A stretch of 64,000 bases of DNA from Ureibacillus xyleni (GCF_900217795.1 NZ_OBMQ01000003.1:124001-188000); one strand, 5' to 3'; counted from the first letter of the stretch, positions 25,969-35,951 are shown. A program made the numbers and translations. Notes: generated by a model from the letters alone, not told the origin.

Positions 25969-27387
25969 TTATGCATGTTCAATACGATTCGTTCTATTTG
26001 GAAGTAGTAAAGACACAATGATTGTTAATATGGCAGAGACGAATACACCCCATAGAATCCCAAATACTACCGAAACTATAGCACCAGATAAAAGTCCGAT
26101 ACGTCCTCCCCAAACAGAGACTTTACTGTTTTGCGAGCCCATTTCAAATTTTTCTGTTTTTCGTTTTTTCCATAAAAGCCCGATAATTAATACAGGTACA
26201 ACCCCTCCACCTGTCATCGTATATGCAAAGGAGAATAAGCTGATAATTGATTCAGAGTAAATTGCAGCTAAAATGGAGAAAATCCCCACTAAAACGACTA
26301 ACCATTTTGAAATGACAATTAATTTTTGATCTTTTATCTCTTTAGAAAATGGAATGATGAGGTCGTTCACAATAACAATCGCTGCTGAATGTAATTGAGA
26401 GGAGGCACTTGAGATTGCTGCTAAGAAGATTAATATGAAGAATAATAGAGCAACTAACTGTGTCATTTCGTTTAAGATGAGCCAAGAAATTGCGTTTCCT
26501 GCTTCTACATCTGGATTAATTGCTTTTACAATCATTCCTGAAACAGAGGCTAAAATTGTAAAGATGATGGCTACAAATCCACTGTAAAGCATTGCTCTGC
26601 TTGCTGCTTTTGGATTCTCTGCGGCAAAACTTCTTTGCCAATAAACTTGAGCTGCTAAAATACCAAAACATCCTGTAATGAATAAATTTAATACTTCCCA
26701 CCCTGAAATACTTAGCTCCGTCAAATGACTTGCACCCACATCAGCTAACATCGTTTGTAACTTTGAATAGCTAAAATCGACTTTTGCATACACCTTAATA
26801 TAAAACCAAACGGCTAACGCTAATAATAATACCCCTTGAACAAAATCGGTCCATACAACTGATAACATTCCACCAACCGTTGTATAAATAATAAATACAG
26901 TAGAGAAGAAGAAAATGAGTGGTAATGGGTCGGCTCCAGTAAAAACGGAAAATAATGCTCCCATTCCCTTTGCTTGCCCACCAATCCATGCAATCATAAT
27001 GGCAGATGTCAATATACCTACAATTGCTCGAGAAACTTTATCCCTTAGAATAAGATCATTTAATAGTTCTGCAATACTTTTATAAGTGAATCTTGCTGCA
27101 AATCCTGCAAAAAGAAGGGCAAATAATATTTTTGACCCTTGCTCACCAATAATAAATGGGATATTGGCAACACCTGCTTCGAATCCCTTTGATGAATGTC
27201 CTACGAAGTTCCCTACTCCCATAATTGTTGCAATATCAGTGAATAATATTAAGAAAAATGGCAAGGTTCCCCCAGCAATGGCGAACTGTAAAAAACTTTC
27301 ACTCGACTTTTTGCGGAATCGCAATGACATACCAATAAAGAAAAGACTTAGAAAAATCGTAATCACCCAGGTCCAAGTAGCTAACAT
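25969..27387 (-). CDS. Sodium:solute symporter (SSS family)
   Basis: A 472-residue integral membrane protein with 12-13 predicted helices and SSS-family features: FTDIATIMGVGNFVGHSS in the first helices, the signature GGMLSVVWTDFVQG near residue 165, and AAISSASSQLHSAAIVIVNDL near residue 325. It is the first gene of the dehydrogenase operon, and the DAO gene follows after 41 bp. It probably imports the compound that the dehydrogenase oxidises. The ribosome site is AAGGGGG before the ATG. Confidence 0.85.
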   Translation of the reverse strand: MLATWTWVITIFLSLFFIGMSLRFRKKSSESFLQFAIAGGTLPFFLILFTDIATIMGVGNFVGHSSKGFEAGVANIPFIIGEQGSKILFALLFAGFAARFTYKSIAELLNDLILRDKVSRAIVGILTSAIMIAWIGGQAKGMGALFSVFTGADPLPLIFFFSTVFIIYTTVGGMLSVVWTDFVQGVLLLALAVWFYIKVYAKVDFSYSKLQTMLADVGASHLTELSISGWEVLNLFITGCFGILAAQVYWQRSFAAENPKAASRAMLYSGFVAIIFTILASVSGMIVKAINPDVEAGNAISWLILNEMTQLVALLFFILIFLAAISSASSQLHSAAIVIVNDLIIPFSKEIKDQKLIVISKWLVVLVGIFSILAAIYSESIISLFSFAYTMTGGGVVPVLIIGLLWKKRKTEKFEMGSQNSKVSVWGGRIGLLSGAIVSVVFGILWGVFVSAILTIIVSLLLPNRTNRIEHA

Positions 27388-27450
27388 TTCATTCCCCCTT
27401 TTTTATTGGTAATCTATGTCTATGCATTAGTAACATAATATATAAACATA

Positions 27451-27495
27451 AAAAAACCGTACTATCGGCTCAGAAACTAGTGATAATACGGTTTT
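27451..27495 (-). terminator. Terminator of the isochorismatase-like gene
   Basis: On the minus strand AAAACCGTA and TACGGTTTT form a 9-bp stem with a long loop, followed by a T-run, between the isochorismatase-like gene and the symporter. Confidence 0.7.
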
Positions 27496-27509
27496 ACTAT
27501 TCTATTATT

Positions 27510-28049
27510 TTATTTTACAAGTTTACTAATCGCCTTAAATGTATCCCCTTTTGCGATTTGAAGCATTTCAAATAGAGCCATTTCGACATTTGTCACTTTC
27601 GCACCAAGTTGCACCATTTTTTGTAAACCAATTGCAGAATTTTCTGCTGTTCGTGAAGAAACACAATCCGCTAATACTTCAACTTCATAGCCATTAGCAA
27701 GTAAGTGTGCTGCCGTTTGATATACACAAATATGGGTTTCAATACCTGCTAGCAATACTTTTTTACGTCCCGTTGCTTCTAATTGCTGCACAAATTCCTC
27801 TGTGTCATACGCACTAAAAGTAATTTTCTCGATTGGCTGTTGATCTGTTAAGTGCTGTGAAATTTGTTCAACAGTTGGGCCAAGACCTTTAGGATATTGC
27901 TCTAACCAAAGTACCGGTAATCCCAATAATTTGACGCCTTCTGTCATTTTTGCAATATTACTAATAACAGCTTCACTATTGTCGACAATTTGAGCTAGCT
28001 TTCCCTGAATATCAATTAAGACAAGTACTGTTTCTTCTTTTTGTAACAT
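27510..28049 (-). CDS. Isochorismatase-like cysteine hydrolase (YcaC type)
   Basis: A 179-residue cysteine hydrolase with the family triad: Asp in VLVLIDIQGKL (D13), Lys in LEQYPKGLGPT and Cys in LAGIETHICVYQTA. It is closest in pattern to YcaC-type hydrolases, whose natural substrates are mostly unknown; an isochorismate role is unlikely because no siderophore genes are nearby. The ATG at 28049 is 8 bases from AAAGGGG, while a second ATG six bases earlier is too close to that site. It is a single-gene unit. Confidence 0.82.
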   Translation of the reverse strand: MLQKEETVLVLIDIQGKLAQIVDNSEAVISNIAKMTEGVKLLGLPVLWLEQYPKGLGPTVEQISQHLTDQQPIEKITFSAYDTEEFVQQLEATGRKKVLLAGIETHICVYQTAAHLLANGYEVEVLADCVSSRTAENSAIGLQKMVQLGAKVTNVEMALFEMLQIAKGDTFKAISKLVK

Positions 28050-28192
28050 CGTCATTTCCCCTTTGTTATGAAATACTTACCCTTAAATTATATAGAAATT
28101 CACTTATTATATTAAATAAAAGATTTTACTGTATAGAAAAATTGTAATAAAGTTAGTAGAGTTCGATTGTTTGAAGTGAAAGGAAGATCCAT

Positions 28193-28621
28193 ATGCTACG
28201 ACTTAGTTGGCTCATAAGTTTAGGAATATCGTTACTCGGATTTTTGATAACAGGTAATTTATTTAGTGCAAAATCAGATGGAAATTTCGGGTTTATAGGT
28301 GTTATATTTGTCATTCCATTTCTCTTACTCAGCATGTTTATCACATTCCGCTATTTCCTTGAATTGTCTAGAAAAGCAAAAGTGCTGTCGAAAATACTTA
28401 GTTTAGTTGGTGGTGTTCTATTCATTGGAATTCTAGCCTATTATTTTGTTGATTATAAAAATAATTTAAATCCCACAACGAATTTTCCTAAGATAAATAA
28501 TCAAACCTATAGCATTTATATAAATTTTTATACCTTCGCACTCCTTCACACTAGCGCAGGATGGTTTGGTGGATTATTGGGATTCATTTCAGTTGAAAAA
28601 GAAAAAGAACATACGACTTAA
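28193..28621 (+). CDS. Putative four-helix membrane protein, not recognised
   Basis: A 142-residue protein with four hydrophobic segments (about 5-22, 32-55, 67-87 and 107-132), separated by a basic cytoplasmic loop (LSRKAKVLSK) and a polar loop (DYKNNLNPTTNFPKINNQTY). The ribosome site is GAAAGGAAGATCC before the ATG. No family could be named. It is the only plus-strand gene between rnhC and nadB. Confidence 0.7.
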   Translation: MLRLSWLISLGISLLGFLITGNLFSAKSDGNFGFIGVIFVIPFLLLSMFITFRYFLELSRKAKVLSKILSLVGGVLFIGILAYYFVDYKNNLNPTTNFPKINNQTYSIYINFYTFALLHTSAGWFGGLLGFISVEKEKEHTT

Positions 28622-28643
28622 AGCTAGTCATACATTCTTTTTC
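28602..28643. terminator. Possible bidirectional terminator
   Basis: AAAAAGAACATACGACT pairs imperfectly (three mismatches) with AGTCATACATTCTTTTT between two converging genes. The stem overlaps the end of the membrane-protein gene. Confidence 0.45.
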
Positions 28644-28645
28644 CT

Positions 28646-29572
28646 TTATTTTAATTTACCATTTTCATAAGGCTTTAAAATACCATAGATTGTTTGAATA
28701 ACAGGTACCTCCACCCCATGTTTGGCTGCAAATCTCAACGCCCCACCTTGTAAATGCTCTACTTCAAGTGGCAACCCTTTTCGCATATCTTGGTGCATAG
28801 ACGAGGTAGCTTCTGGATGCAAAATCTTGATATTATTTGCCATCGTTTCAATTTCCTCATCTGCCAATGAAATCCCTTCTTTTTTAGCAAGCATACTCAT
28901 TTCATAAACAATGTTCTGTGCAACTGCTAATGTCGCTACATTTTCTGCAATATAGCCAGATGGAAGTTGGGTCGCTGAAGTAATACCGGAGAAAGACGTA
29001 ATAAATATGTACTTTTTCCACATATGCTTTAAAATGTCTTGTTCCCGTAAAATTTTTGTTTTGACAGCACGGCCGATTTCTTCTAGCTTTTCACAAATGT
29101 CTTGTTGCGCTTCATGAAGTGCTCCGAATCGAACGGCACTACTATTATTGGAGTGAATAACATGTCCTTGTTCATTTAATGTTGCAATAATCCCTGCAAA
29201 ACCGCCGATAACTTTTTCTTTTCCAACCGCGTTTTGTAGTAAATCTAGTTGTTCAACACCGTTTAGCAATGGTAATACGAAAGCGCCTGTTTTTTCTACA
29301 ATCGTTTGAATTTGTGGGATTGCTTGTTGTAAATGATAGCCTTTTATTGCCAAAATAATTAAATCAATATTTTCGACACTTTCAGGAGAAGTATAAATAT
29401 GAAAATCCTTACTCGTAAAATCCCCCTCAGGACTCTTAATGACAATGCCCTCTTTTTCTAATTGAGCCGCGCGTCGTTCTCTCACAAAGTAGGAAACATT
29501 ATTTCCAGCTTCTAATATTCTACCACCAAAATATACACCTAGCGCACCGGCACCTTGAACTAATATATTCAT
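28646..29572 (-). CDS. panE: 2-dehydropantoate 2-reductase family protein (PanE/ApbA)
   Basis: Members reduce ketopantoate to pantoate with NADPH in pantothenate synthesis. The 308-residue protein has the N-terminal Rossmann motif ILVQGAGALGVYFGG and the conserved Lys region WKKYIFITSFSGITSATQLP near residue 185, followed by the all-helical C-terminal domain with RKGLPLEVEHLQGG. Genomes of this group often carry several PanE-like paralogues, so a different 2-oxo acid substrate is possible. It is transcribed alone. Confidence 0.82.
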   Translation of the reverse strand: MNILVQGAGALGVYFGGRILEAGNNVSYFVRERRAAQLEKEGIVIKSPEGDFTSKDFHIYTSPESVENIDLIILAIKGYHLQQAIPQIQTIVEKTGAFVLPLLNGVEQLDLLQNAVGKEKVIGGFAGIIATLNEQGHVIHSNNSSAVRFGALHEAQQDICEKLEEIGRAVKTKILREQDILKHMWKKYIFITSFSGITSATQLPSGYIAENVATLAVAQNIVYEMSMLAKKEGISLADEEIETMANNIKILHPEATSSMHQDMRKGLPLEVEHLQGGALRFAAKHGVEVPVIQTIYGILKPYENGKLK

Positions 29573-29645
29573 AATGATAACCTCCTAAACTTCTTATAAC
29601 TATGTTATCACGAATATTCCGAAGATTGTTAGTTTTTCATCAATG

Positions 29646-29675
29646 AAAAAAGGGACGCCCTTAATGGACATCCCT
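29646..29675 (-). terminator. Terminator of the S9 peptidase gene
   Basis: On the minus strand AGGGATGTCC pairs with GGGCGTCCCT and is followed by TTTTTT, just 3' of the peptidase gene. Confidence 0.82.
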
Positions 29676-29687
29676 AGCGTTTAGTCA

Positions 29688-31958
29688 TCATTTTAAATGT
29701 TTATCAAAGAAGTTAACCATTGCATTGTAAAATTCAATACGGTTTTCTTCGTTCATGAAGCCGTGACCTTCATTGTCTTTTACCATATATTCAACGTCTA
29801 CACCGCGTGCACGTAATGCTTCTACAATTTGGTCTGACTCTTGTTTATTTACACGAGGGTCATTTGCACCTTGAGCAACAAACAATGGTGTTTTAATTTT
29901 ATCTGCATGGAATACTGGTGATACTTTTGTTAATAATTCTTTATCTTCTTCTGGGTGTCCTACGCGCTCATATAACTGTTGGCGCATTGTTTCCCAGTAA
30001 GGAGGAATTGTATCAAGTAATGTAAAGATGTTTGAAACTCCAACATAGTCTACTGCAGCAGCATAAAGATCTGGCGTAAATGTGATACCAGCTAATGTTG
30101 CATAACCACCAAATGATGCTCCATAAATACCGATTTTCTCAGGATCTGCAATGCCTTGGTCAATTGCCCATTGTACGCCATCTGTAATATCGTCTTGGAT
30201 TGCTAAGCCCCATTGTTTATTCCCAGCCTCTAAAAATGCTCGTCCATAACCTGTAGATGAGCGGAAGTTAACTTGTAACACAGCATAGCCACGGTTTGCT
30301 AGCAACTGAACTTCTGGGTTAAAGCCCCAAGCATCCCTAGCCCATGGTCCACCATGAGGAATAACGATTAATGGAAGATTCTCCGCCACTTTATTTTTTG
30401 GTAATGTTAAATATCCATGAATTGTTAGTCCATCACGAGCTTTATATGAAATAGAGTGCATATCAGCCATGACATTAGGATCTAACCAAGAACTTAATGT
30501 TGCTAATTCCGTTAAGTTATCAGTTGTAGAGTCATAGTAATAATATTTACCGTAAACTTTGTCACTCGTTACGTTTACGATGAATTTTGTCATATCTTTG
30601 TTGTAGTCACCAATTCCGAATTCACTTTCACTTACACCGAGTTTGTTTTGAATTTTCTTAAATACTTTTTCAAAATCGCTATCTAAAAACTCGTAATGAC
30701 CTTTATCCGTTAAATAAACCGCAAATAGAATTTTGTCTTTTGCTGAGCTATAAATTGCGTTACTGATGTCCACATTTGGATTTGATAAAATGACTTTCTC
30801 TTTACCTTGTAAATCGTATTGAACTAACTCAATTTTGTCGCGACCTTTATTGGATAGCATATAAATAGATTGATTGTCTTGAGAGAAAGCAATAGGTGTA
30901 ACCGTATCACCTGATTCAATTGTGATGAATGGTTTAAACTCATCTTTTTCTGAATCGCGGTATAGAACAGCACCTGCTACACCGTCCGATGCAACAGCCA
31001 TACGAACTTGTCCATTGCTATCAGATAACCATGATTGAATATTCCCTGGATTTTTCGCAACTAGTTTTGTTTCCCCAGTTTTGACATTTAATTTATAAAC
31101 ATCGAACACTGTAGCGTCTTCTTTGTTCATCATAATTAAAATTTCATCTTTTGCATCTTTTAACATATCTAATGGATAAGCGACAACATTTTCATAAGGC
31201 GTTAAGTCTTTCTCTTCTCCACCATTAAACGTTGTTGTATAGATATGGTAGTTTTCGTCGCCACCATTATCTTTTAAATATAAAATCGTATCGTCTTTCC
31301 AAATGAATCCAGCAATATCGCGATCTGTTAAATTCGTCACACGTACTGGTTCTGAATCACTATTCATTTCTTTTACAAAAATATTTAAACGATTTTCCCA
31401 GGCCGCAGCGTAAGAAATATAGTTTCCATCCGGAGATAACTGATAGCCTAAGTTACCAGGATTTTTCATGAAGTCTTCTACAGAGATTTGTTGCACCCCT
31501 GTATTATCTACATTTTTATTTTCTACCTTGCTGTAATTACTAAAAATCGTCTCTAATTCACTTTCCGTCACCGTAATGCGATTATTTGGTACACCTTCAA
31601 AAAGACCTAACTTATTAGCCGTTGCTCTAAAACTTTGGCCTTCTTTTTTCTTGCCTAATTTATTCAATAATACCGCTGCAATTTGTTCTTGCGTAATAAC
31701 ACCATCAATATTTTGCAGCTCTATACCTGTAGTTAAATTACGAAGAACTTCTTTTCGCATAAAATCTGAACCGTGCTGATATGTTAGTTTTGTGACAGCT
31801 TGTTCAAGAAATGCCTTTGTTGAAACCCAAGAGCTTTGATTTGTTGACGCGGTAGCAATCTCTTTATCTATCGAGTTAGCAGAAGTGTTGGCAACTGCGG
31901 ATAAAGGTAGCGCAAAGAGTGAAGCTACTAAAACTGAAGATAACACTTTTTTCTTCAT
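29688..31958 (-). CDS. Secreted S9-family (prolyl oligopeptidase-like) peptidase with N-terminal extension
   Basis: A 756-residue serine peptidase. Residues 1-23 form a signal peptide ([20 protein letters not shown], then AVA before N24). Residues 25-155 are a mostly helical extension of unknown type, then a WD-like beta-propeller (about 160-500), then the alpha/beta-hydrolase domain with Ser615 in GASFGGY, Asp700 in GANDPRV and His732 in EGHGF. Acylaminoacyl-peptidase and dipeptidyl-peptidase homologues share this layout. Export is predicted, so the likely role is peptide scavenging outside the cell. It is monocistronic, with a terminator on each side. Confidence 0.85.
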   Translation of the reverse strand: MKKKVLSSVLVASLFALPLSAVANTSANSIDKEIATASTNQSSWVSTKAFLEQAVTKLTYQHGSDFMRKEVLRNLTTGIELQNIDGVITQEQIAAVLLNKLGKKKEGQSFRATANKLGLFEGVPNNRITVTESELETIFSNYSKVENKNVDNTGVQQISVEDFMKNPGNLGYQLSPDGNYISYAAAWENRLNIFVKEMNSDSEPVRVTNLTDRDIAGFIWKDDTILYLKDNGGDENYHIYTTTFNGGEEKDLTPYENVVAYPLDMLKDAKDEILIMMNKEDATVFDVYKLNVKTGETKLVAKNPGNIQSWLSDSNGQVRMAVASDGVAGAVLYRDSEKDEFKPFITIESGDTVTPIAFSQDNQSIYMLSNKGRDKIELVQYDLQGKEKVILSNPNVDISNAIYSSAKDKILFAVYLTDKGHYEFLDSDFEKVFKKIQNKLGVSESEFGIGDYNKDMTKFIVNVTSDKVYGKYYYYDSTTDNLTELATLSSWLDPNVMADMHSISYKARDGLTIHGYLTLPKNKVAENLPLIVIPHGGPWARDAWGFNPEVQLLANRGYAVLQVNFRSSTGYGRAFLEAGNKQWGLAIQDDITDGVQWAIDQGIADPEKIGIYGASFGGYATLAGITFTPDLYAAAVDYVGVSNIFTLLDTIPPYWETMRQQLYERVGHPEEDKELLTKVSPVFHADKIKTPLFVAQGANDPRVNKQESDQIVEALRARGVDVEYMVKDNEGHGFMNEENRIEFYNAMVNFFDKHLK

Positions 31959-32040
31959 ACTATTCCTCCTTTTCTATTTCTTATACGATTATATATGGAA
32001 ATAGTTTCATATTAAACTAAATGTTACCGAAATAGACGAC

Positions 32041-32075
32041 AAAAAAATCCACGCCCCTAATTTAGGAACGTGGAT
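32041..32075 (-). terminator. Terminator of pheS-pheT
   Basis: On the minus strand ATCCACGTTCC pairs with GGGGCGTGGAT and is followed by TTTTTT, 3' of pheT. Confidence 0.85.
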
Positions 32076-32081
32076 ACTGTA

Positions 32082-34487
32082 TTATCGTACTTCTGCGCCA
32101 GTTTCAACTAGAGCTTTTAACACTTTTTCATGAGCATTTACAACTTCTTCATCTGTTAATGTACGTTCAGGATCAAAGTATGTTAATGAGAAGGCAACAG
32201 ATTTTTTACCTGGAGCCATTTTCTCTCCTTCATATACATCAAATACATTTACACCTTTTAACAGTTTCGTGCCAGCTTTACGAATGATGTCAATAATCTC
32301 TCCTGCTGGTACTGCGCGGTCTAGTTCTAATGCAATATCACGAGTCATAGCAGGGAAACGTGGAACTGGAGTGTAAACAAGCTCTTCACCCGTTGCAGTT
32401 AAGATTGCTTTTAAGTTTAATTCAGCAATAAACGTATCTTTCAAGTCTAAATTTTTACGTTCCACAGGATGTAACCCACCAATAATACCGACCTTTTCTC
32501 CATCTAAGAAAATGTCTGCTGTTTGACCAGGATGTAAGCCATCAACTGTTGACTTTGCATAAGAAATACGATTTTGTAATCCCAATTTTTCAAATAAGCC
32601 TTCTAAAATTCCTTTTACAATGAAGAAATCAGCATTTACTTTTTCACCAAGCCATGCGTTGTCTACCCATTTTCCAGTAACAACAACAGCAACATGTTCT
32701 TCTTCATAAGGAAGATCTTCAGCAGTTTTGCCTAAAAATACTGAGCCAATTTCGTAAAGTGCTACAGATTCAGCATTACGAGCTACATTATAGCTTGCTG
32801 ATTCTAATAAGTGAGGAACTAAGCTTTGACGTAAAGTCGAACGTTCTTCACTCATCGGCATTAGTAATTTTGTTGTTTCCTCTGCTTTTAATGCATATTT
32901 TTGAGATAACTCTTCTGATGTTAAAGAGTAAGTAACTGCTTGGTAAAGACCAGCACCTTCTAAGAAGTTACGTGCAACTCGACGTTTCGCTTGGTAAGGT
33001 GTTAATCCTCCAACTTGATCATTTCCTTCTGGTAAAGTCATTGGAATTTCATCATATCCGTAAAGTCGTGCAATTTCTTCAACGATATCTTCTTCAATTT
33101 TAATATCTTGACGACGAGTTGGCGCATCAATAATTAATAATCCATTTGCTGCTTCCACATCAAACTGTAAACGATTTAAAATCGATAACATATCTTCTAA
33201 AGAAATTTTCATTCCAAGTCGTGCATTAATGAAATCTGGTGAAACCACTACACGTGCTGGAGTTTTATCTAACTCATCAACTAACACTGTTCCTTCTAAT
33301 ACTTCGCCACCTGCAAGTTCTGCAAGTAATTGAGCTGCACGTTCAGCAGCAGGAATGACTCTGTTCGGGTCTACTCCTTTTTCAAAACGAGCAGATGCAT
33401 CAGAACGTAAACCAATCTCTTTTGATGTACGACGAACGGACAATCCTTCGAAGTAAGCAGATTCAATTACAACTGTTGTCGTATTTTCCGTTACTTCTGA
33501 ATTTGCACCACCCATTACACCGGCAATCGCAACAGGTTCTATGCCATTTGTAATCACAAGGTTATGTGCTTTTAAGTTGCGTTCTTGGTCATCTAATGTA
33601 ACAATTTTTTCTCCTTCATGTGCTAGACGAACGACAATTTCTTTCGTTTTTAATGCGTCATAATCAAAGGCATGTAGTGGTTGACCATATTCCATTAAAA
33701 TATAGTTTGTAATATCGATTACATTGTTGTGTGGACGAACACCTGCAGCCATTAAATAATGTTGTAACCAAAGTGGTGATTGTGCGATTTTCACGTTTTT
33801 CACAACTTTTGCAGCATACAATGGATTTTCTTTCGCTTCTACACGTAAGTTTAAAACATCTTCTGCTTTTTCATAAGTTGTTTCATATTTTACTTCAGGT
33901 AACTTCACTTCACGAGATAAAATGGCAGCTACTTCATATGCCACACCTAACATCGATAATGCATCCGAACGATTTGGCGTTAACCCAAGTTCTAATACTG
34001 TATCACGAAGGCCAACAAGCTCTAGTGCATCACTACCAGGAACAGCATCTTCAGGTAACACGTAAATTCCATCTGCATATGCTTTTGGAACTACACGACC
34101 TTCAACACCTAATTCTTGTAACGAACAAATCATCCCGTTAGATTCTTGGCCACGCATTTTCGCTTTTTTTATTTTAATGCCACCTGGAAGACGAGCACCC
34201 GGTAAAGCCACGATTACTTTTTGTCCTGCATCAACATTTGGGGCACCACAAATAATTTGTCGTACATCCCCTTCACCAACTTCTACCTGGCATACGTTTA
34301 ATTTGTCTGCATCTGGGTGTTTTTCTTTGGAAACAACGTAACCAACCACAACATTTGTCATGCCTTGAGAACGGTCAATTACTGCATCCACTTCAATCCC
34401 AGAGCGTGTAATTTTTTCAGCTAATTCTTCTGCTGTGAAACCATGTATATCAACATATTGTTTTAACCAATTTAAAGATACTAACAT
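32082..34487 (-). CDS. pheT: Phenylalanyl-tRNA synthetase beta subunit
   Basis: Large subunit of the heterotetrameric synthetase that charges tRNA-Phe. The 801-residue protein has the N-terminal OB-fold tRNA-binding domain (about 40-150, VVGYVVSKEKHPDADKLNVC), the B3/B4 editing region, the B5 domain (about 410-480) and the C-terminal anticodon-binding FDX-ACB domain (VPRFPAMTRDIALELDRAVP to the end). It follows pheS by 12 bp and shares its T-box leader. Confidence 0.96.
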   Translation of the reverse strand: MLVSLNWLKQYVDIHGFTAEELAEKITRSGIEVDAVIDRSQGMTNVVVGYVVSKEKHPDADKLNVCQVEVGEGDVRQIICGAPNVDAGQKVIVALPGARLPGGIKIKKAKMRGQESNGMICSLQELGVEGRVVPKAYADGIYVLPEDAVPGSDALELVGLRDTVLELGLTPNRSDALSMLGVAYEVAAILSREVKLPEVKYETTYEKAEDVLNLRVEAKENPLYAAKVVKNVKIAQSPLWLQHYLMAAGVRPHNNVIDITNYILMEYGQPLHAFDYDALKTKEIVVRLAHEGEKIVTLDDQERNLKAHNLVITNGIEPVAIAGVMGGANSEVTENTTTVVIESAYFEGLSVRRTSKEIGLRSDASARFEKGVDPNRVIPAAERAAQLLAELAGGEVLEGTVLVDELDKTPARVVVSPDFINARLGMKISLEDMLSILNRLQFDVEAANGLLIIDAPTRRQDIKIEEDIVEEIARLYGYDEIPMTLPEGNDQVGGLTPYQAKRRVARNFLEGAGLYQAVTYSLTSEELSQKYALKAEETTKLLMPMSEERSTLRQSLVPHLLESASYNVARNAESVALYEIGSVFLGKTAEDLPYEEEHVAVVVTGKWVDNAWLGEKVNADFFIVKGILEGLFEKLGLQNRISYAKSTVDGLHPGQTADIFLDGEKVGIIGGLHPVERKNLDLKDTFIAELNLKAILTATGEELVYTPVPRFPAMTRDIALELDRAVPAGEIIDIIRKAGTKLLKGVNVFDVYEGEKMAPGKKSVAFSLTYFDPERTLTDEEVVNAHEKVLKALVETGAEVR

Positions 34488-34499
34488 TTTTGGGCCCTC

Positions 34500-35537
34500 C
34501 TACTCTTCTGTTCGGTGGAATTGTGATAAGAAACGAATGTCATTTGTATAGAAATGACGAATATCATCCACCCCATATTTCAACATTGCAATACGTTCTG
34601 CACCAATACCAAACGCAAAGCCAGATAGTTTTTTCGAATCGTAGCCAGCCATTTCAAGCACGTTTGGATGAACCATACCAGCTCCTAAAATTTCAATCCA
34701 GCCAGTTTGTTTACACACGTTACAGCCTGTACCACCACATTTATGACAAGAAACGTCCACTTCTACAGATGGTTCTGTAAACGGGAAGAAACTTGGGCGA
34801 AGACGAATTTCACGCTCTTCTCCAAACATTCTTTTCGCTAACGCATCAAGAGTACCTTTTAAATCACTCATGCGAATGTTTTCACCAATTACTAGTCCTT
34901 CAATTTGCATAAATTGATGTGAGTGAGTGGCATCATCATTGTCACGGCGGAATACTTTCCCTGGACAAATAATGCGAATTGGTTCACCTTTTTTTGCTTC
35001 CATTGTACGAGCTTGAACTGGTGACGTGTGCGTACGTAAAAGCGTTTCTTCTGTAATGTAGAATGTATCTTGCATATCACGAGCAGGGTGACCCTTTGGA
35101 AGGTTTAATGCTTCAAAGTTATAATAGTCTTTTTCTACTTCAGGACCTTCTGCGATTTCATACCCCATCGAAAGGAATAAATCTTCAATTTCCTCAATAA
35201 CACGAGTTAATGGGTGACGGTTTCCTGTGCGAATTTTTCGACCAGGCAATGTTACGTCAATTGATTCTTTCTCAAGTTGCTCTTGAATGGCTTGTTCTTC
35301 CAAAATTGTGATACGCGCTTCAAGTTGGTTCGTTACGTTTTCACGAACTGTGTTTACTAAAGCCCCCATTTTAGGGCGTTCTTCAGGAGATAATTTCCCC
35401 ATGCCTTTTAATAAATCAGTAATTGGACCTTTTTTTCCTAAGTACGCAACACGAACGTCATTTAATTCTTTTAAATTGGAAGCAGCTTCAATTTTCGCTA
35501 ATGCTTCTTGTTCTAATTGCTTAAGTTGTTGTTCCAC
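34500..35537 (-). CDS. pheS: Phenylalanyl-tRNA synthetase alpha subunit, GTG start
   Basis: Catalytic subunit of class II phenylalanyl-tRNA synthetase. The 345-residue protein has an N-terminal coiled coil (about 1-90) and the class II motifs: [23 protein letters not shown] (motif 2 region), [19 protein letters not shown] and [17 protein letters not shown] (motif 3). The start is GTG at 35537, preceded by TAAGGAGG. A T-box leader, followed by the 21-bp repeat array, lies upstream. Confidence 0.96.
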   Translation of the reverse strand: MEQQLKQLEQEALAKIEAASNLKELNDVRVAYLGKKGPITDLLKGMGKLSPEERPKMGALVNTVRENVTNQLEARITILEEQAIQEQLEKESIDVTLPGRKIRTGNRHPLTRVIEEIEDLFLSMGYEIAEGPEVEKDYYNFEALNLPKGHPARDMQDTFYITEETLLRTHTSPVQARTMEAKKGEPIRIICPGKVFRRDNDDATHSHQFMQIEGLVIGENIRMSDLKGTLDALAKRMFGEEREIRLRPSFFPFTEPSVEVDVSCHKCGGTGCNVCKQTGWIEILGAGMVHPNVLEMAGYDSKKLSGFAFGIGAERIAMLKYGVDDIRHFYTNDIRFLSQFHRTEE

Positions 35538-35558
35538 TTTTATTCCTCCTTAGAGAGA

Positions 35559-35628
35559 TATTTGCTTTTCGAGGTGTGATATTTGCTTTTGAGCGGGGGC
35601 TATTTGCTTTTCGCAGTAAGTTATTTGC
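35559..35628 (+). repeat. 21-bp-period TATTTGC array, four units, between the T-box and pheS
   Basis: TATTTGC starts at 35559, 35580, 35601 and 35622, exactly 21 bp apart, with largely unrelated bases between. The array lies in the pheS leader, between the T-box terminator and the ribosome site, in the orientation opposite to transcription. Confidence 0.9.
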
Positions 35629-35647
35629 TCTTCATCTTATAAAACAA

Positions 35648-35681
35648 CAAAAAACCCCGCCCCTAAAAAAGGGACGAGGAT
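35648..35681 (-). terminator. T-box terminator of pheS
   Basis: On the minus strand CCTCGTCCCT pairs with AGGGGCGGGG and is followed by TTTTTT. The 5' arm overlaps the T-box antiterminator, as expected for tRNA-Phe-dependent antitermination. Confidence 0.9.
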
Positions 35682-35885
35682 ATATCGCGGTACCACCCTA
35701 GTTATTGCAAAAAGCAATCACTTCATTAATATAACGACTAATTTAGCCGGCCTTCCTTTCACAACTGATCCCGGAAGCTGCTCGCGGGGTGAACTTCGAT
35801 TTAAAGTAACATACATAAGCTTGCAGTCTATGGCTTATGCTCCCTAAATGCACTTATACAAAATCTACTCTTCCCGCTCATAACG
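35648..35885 (-). promoter_or_regulatory. T-box leader of pheS-pheT
   Basis: The minus-strand leader contains the T-box sequence AGGGTGGTACCGCG (35686-35699), a stem I beginning GAGCGGGAAGAGTA with the AGTAGA element, and a candidate specifier TTC (Phe, at 35791-35793, in CGAAGTTCACC). Uncharged tRNA-Phe is expected to favour read-through into pheS. Confidence 0.93.
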
Positions 35886-35951
35886 CATTTTTATTATGAA
35901 TTTCTAAATCCTTCATTATTTTACGTCAACTCTCAAATTTTTTCAACTAAT

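Noticed and set aside
33731-34141. 136-codon plus-strand frame antisense to pheT
   Set aside because: Shadow frame; pheT is complete and conserved on the minus strand.
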